From assembly GCA_037442205.1 (NCBI GenBank), contig JBBIQS010000086.1:1-34487 (forward strand): a stretch of 34,487 nt of DNA, read 5' to 3'. The position numbers and the translations under genes are program-made. The notes beneath the pieces were generated by a model that had not been told where the DNA came from, made no database searches, and saw only the letters and a program-made list of their open reading frames with translations. Of the stretch, positions 32,951 to 34,487 are shown piece after piece (positions within the stretch are counted from its first letter, which is position 1; every line of letters begins with the position of its first letter). This DNA is from JBBIQS01 sp037442205. Its GTDB lineage: Bacteria; Myxococcota; Myxococcia; Myxococcales; UBA5297.

Positions 32951-33255
32951 CTCCGCGCGCAAGGCCCAGGCGCTCTTCCCGCGGGTCGAAGGAAGTCGAA
33001 GCGCTCGCTTCGGAATCCGAGCGGGCCGATGCCCTGGGGAGACGAGCACCTTCCCGCCGCCGGAGATCCCTCTAGGGCGACGAGGTCTGCTCGGACGGCG
33101 AGCCCACCGGGAGCTGCATCCCCTGGGCGGAGCTGATGAAGAAGTCGTTCGGGAATCGGGGTCGATCAACGCCGCTGCGGCGGCACTCTGCGGGCGGTCA
33201 ACGAGGTCACCGAGCCGGCGAGGATCGCCAGGATGCTCGACGGACTGGCAGCAGC
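32951..33255 (+). mobile_element. IS91-type transposase remnant B (C-terminal end)
   Basis: GCCCAG..GCTCTTCCCG near 32963 repeats the RAQQLFPKIEG site of remnant A. Further on, WAELMKKSFG (33125 onward) and, after a frameshift, DQRRCGGTLRAVNEVTEP and ARIARMLDGL match the typical end of IS91-type transposases (W..LL...F..D...C..CGG.(L/M)R.(I/V)A.(I/V).(D/E)P..I..IL..L). Sequence between the two parts is scrambled, with stops. Confidence 0.6.
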
Positions 33256-33287
33256 TCGCCGGGATGGCCCGTCCCGCGGTTCATCGA

Positions 33288-33422
33288 GCCGCCGGTTTCC
33301 GGTTTGCGCAGTCCGTTGGGGCCGTCGCTCAGGAGCGGCGAGGGAATGCCCAGCCGTTCGAGGGGAAAGACGCGCCTCCTGTTCCTGGCCCGAGAGCAGG
33401 CGGACGAGATTCTCGAGGGGCC
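33288..33422 (-). pseudogene. GH3 glycosidase N-terminal fragment
   Basis: The minus strand reads ENLVRLLSGQEQEAR and, after a one-base shift, VFPLERLGIPSPLLSDGPNG then LRKP. This matches the start of the intact GH3 protein at 21267-23726 (RVRLLSGRDIW ... PIPRLGIPSLFLTDGPYG LRK). Only about 45 codons survive and nothing of the catalytic domain follows. It is a remnant of a second GH3 gene. Confidence 0.7.
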
Positions 33423-33441
33423 GTCCTGGGGAAGCGCGCGC

Positions 33442-34231
33442 TCAGCGGTGTGAGCGTCCCGACCGCCGCCGCCCCAGTCGCTGCATCGCCTCGTCGTAGT
33501 CGCGCGCCAGCTCGGGATCGGCCCAGCGCATCAGTGCCTTCTGCAGCCGCTTGGCCTTCACGTCGCGGTCGACGTGGAGCGGCTTCATCGAAGCGGGATC
33601 GATGCCGCTGTAGAACATGTCGGTGGCCAGGTCATCGGGGTGGGCATGAAGTCCTGGACCTGCTGCGGCTTCCAGTGGTGGGCGCGCAGGCGTGCAGCTC
33701 GGCGGCGTCCTCCAGGGTGCAGCCCGGGTGGCTGGAGATGAAGTAGGGCACCAGGTACTGCTCCTTCCCGGCGCGGGCGTTGATCGGCACGCCCTTGAAC
33801 GCCTCGCGGCAGCGCTGGCGTAGACGTTGGTGGCGCGGTCGGGGCCCAGGCCGGCCTCGGCCTCGGGAGAAGTAGGCGTCGTGGGAGCGGCGGCGCTTGT
33901 GGGCGGTGTAGTGGTTGACCATGGAGTCCATCGCGCCCGAGGTGATGCCGAAGAACAGGCGCGGACGCCCCAGGGCGCGGAAGGACTCGGCGGACTTCCA
34001 GTCGGGCTGCGGGAGGATGCCCACCCGCCAGCCCGCCGCCTCGAGCACCCGGCCGATGACCGAGGCGCCGAAGGAGAGGTGATCGACGTAGGCGTCGCCA
34101 GTGACCAGCACCACGTCGAGCTCGTCCCGGCCGCGCCGGCGCGCTTCCTCGAGGGTGGTGGGGAGGAACGTGCGCTGCCGGAGGGGAACGAATCGGGCGG
34201 CGGGCAGCTCGGCGAGCGTGGAGGTGGACAT
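33442..34231 (-). pseudogene. ygiQ: ygiQ-type radical SAM gene with a large internal deletion and frameshifts
   Basis: The start (ATG complement at 34229-34231) reads MSTSTLAELPAARFVPL and goes on with DELDVVLVTGDAYVDHLSFG, GRVLEAAGWRVGILPQPDW and GRPRLFFGITSGAMDSMVNH, the N-terminal domain of YgiQ-family proteins. After a frameshift the reading continues with GLGPDRATNVY and REAFKGVPI. It then jumps directly to KEQYLVPYFISSHPGCTLED and, in another frame, DDLATDMFYSGIDPASMKPL, sequence from the C-terminal third. The radical-SAM core with its CxxxCxxC cluster, about 300 residues in the family, is missing. At least two further frameshifts are present. The protein cannot be functional as encoded. 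Confidence 0.85.
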
Positions 34232-34369
34232 GGTGTGCGGTGCGTCTTCCAGCGCCGGCTGGAGTTGCTCCCCGACGGCCACGTCCTCTTGGGCTTCAAG
34301 AAGCACTGTAACTCCTCGCCCCGCCCCGTCTTGCAAGAGGTTGGAGAGTCGCAGTCGGGTAAGCGCGAG

Positions 34370-34487
34370 CTACTTGGAGGCTGAAATCGCGACGGCGTAC
34401 TCGTGGGGCAGCGGCACCGCCAGTCCGCGAATGGCGGCGATCACGGCAGCCCTGAGGTACTCCTTGGGCTCGACGCCGGCGAGCTTG
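34370..34487 (-). mobile_element. IS66-type transposase, C-terminal end (runs off the right edge)
   Basis: The minus strand at the window end reads KLAGVEPKEYLRAAVIAAIR then GLAVPLPHEYAVAISASK, with a TAG at 34370-34372. The EPKEYLRA and LPHE motifs fit my memory of the C-terminus of IS66-family TnpC proteins. The rest of the gene lies outside, so whether it is intact is unknown. The 138 bp between it and the ygiQ remnant (34232-34369) has no gene I can support. Confidence 0.55.

Overview
The window is GC-rich DNA from what looks like a Myxococcota / deltaproteobacteria-type genome. This is inferred from gene style, not from a marker gene: a giant kinase-ATPase-histidine kinase fusion, Cys-rich 'NCGACG' surface lipoproteins with FG-GAP repeats, Ig-like/NHL lipoproteins and hybrid sensors with stand-alone receivers. 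No rRNA, tRNA or CRISPR array was recognised.

Layout. (1) 1-5.0 kb: an ORF leaving the left edge, a Cys-rich FG-GAP lipoprotein, a repeat/hairpin cluster, and a 759-residue protein of unknown function on the minus strand. (2) 5.4-7.8 kb: cydAB, a bd-type quinol oxidase of the short kind, followed by a hairpin. (3) 7.8-8.4 kb: a cluster of about ten copies of an 18-bp near-palindrome at about 41-42 bp period, in both orientations. (4) 8.5-21.2 kb: the metabolic core. mtaC, mtaB and a RamA-like corrinoid activator form a tight plus-strand operon that continues into a 2025-residue (pseudo)kinase/ATPase/GAF/PAS/histidine kinase and a single-domain response regulator. Divergent from mtaC is a REC-GAF-histidine kinase that overlaps a second single-domain regulator. 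(5) 21.3-23.7 kb: a GH3 glycosidase on the minus strand. (6) 24-34.5 kb: a heavily rearranged region with two copies of a frameshifted lipoprotein-like segment, an IS4-type transposase remnant, an Ig-like/NHL lipoprotein, a collagen-like pseudogene, a partly duplicated DUF1963-like gene, three copies of a 26-bp element, a secreted protein of unknown function, a DsbA-like lipoprotein between two IS91-type transposase remnants, a broken GH3 5' fragment, a ygiQ pseudogene that lost its radical-SAM core, and an IS66-type transposase end at the right edge.

How the genes fit together. MtaB moves the methyl group of methanol to the cobalamin of MtaC. The RamA-like protein re-reduces Co(II) that has become inactive. 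No methyl acceptor enzyme (MtaA or a tetrahydrofolate methyltransferase) is present here, so the onward path is unknown. The two sensor/receiver sets that enclose the operon are reasonable candidates for its control, but this is inferred from position only. The bd oxidase and the corrinoid chemistry both fit a low-oxygen lifestyle.
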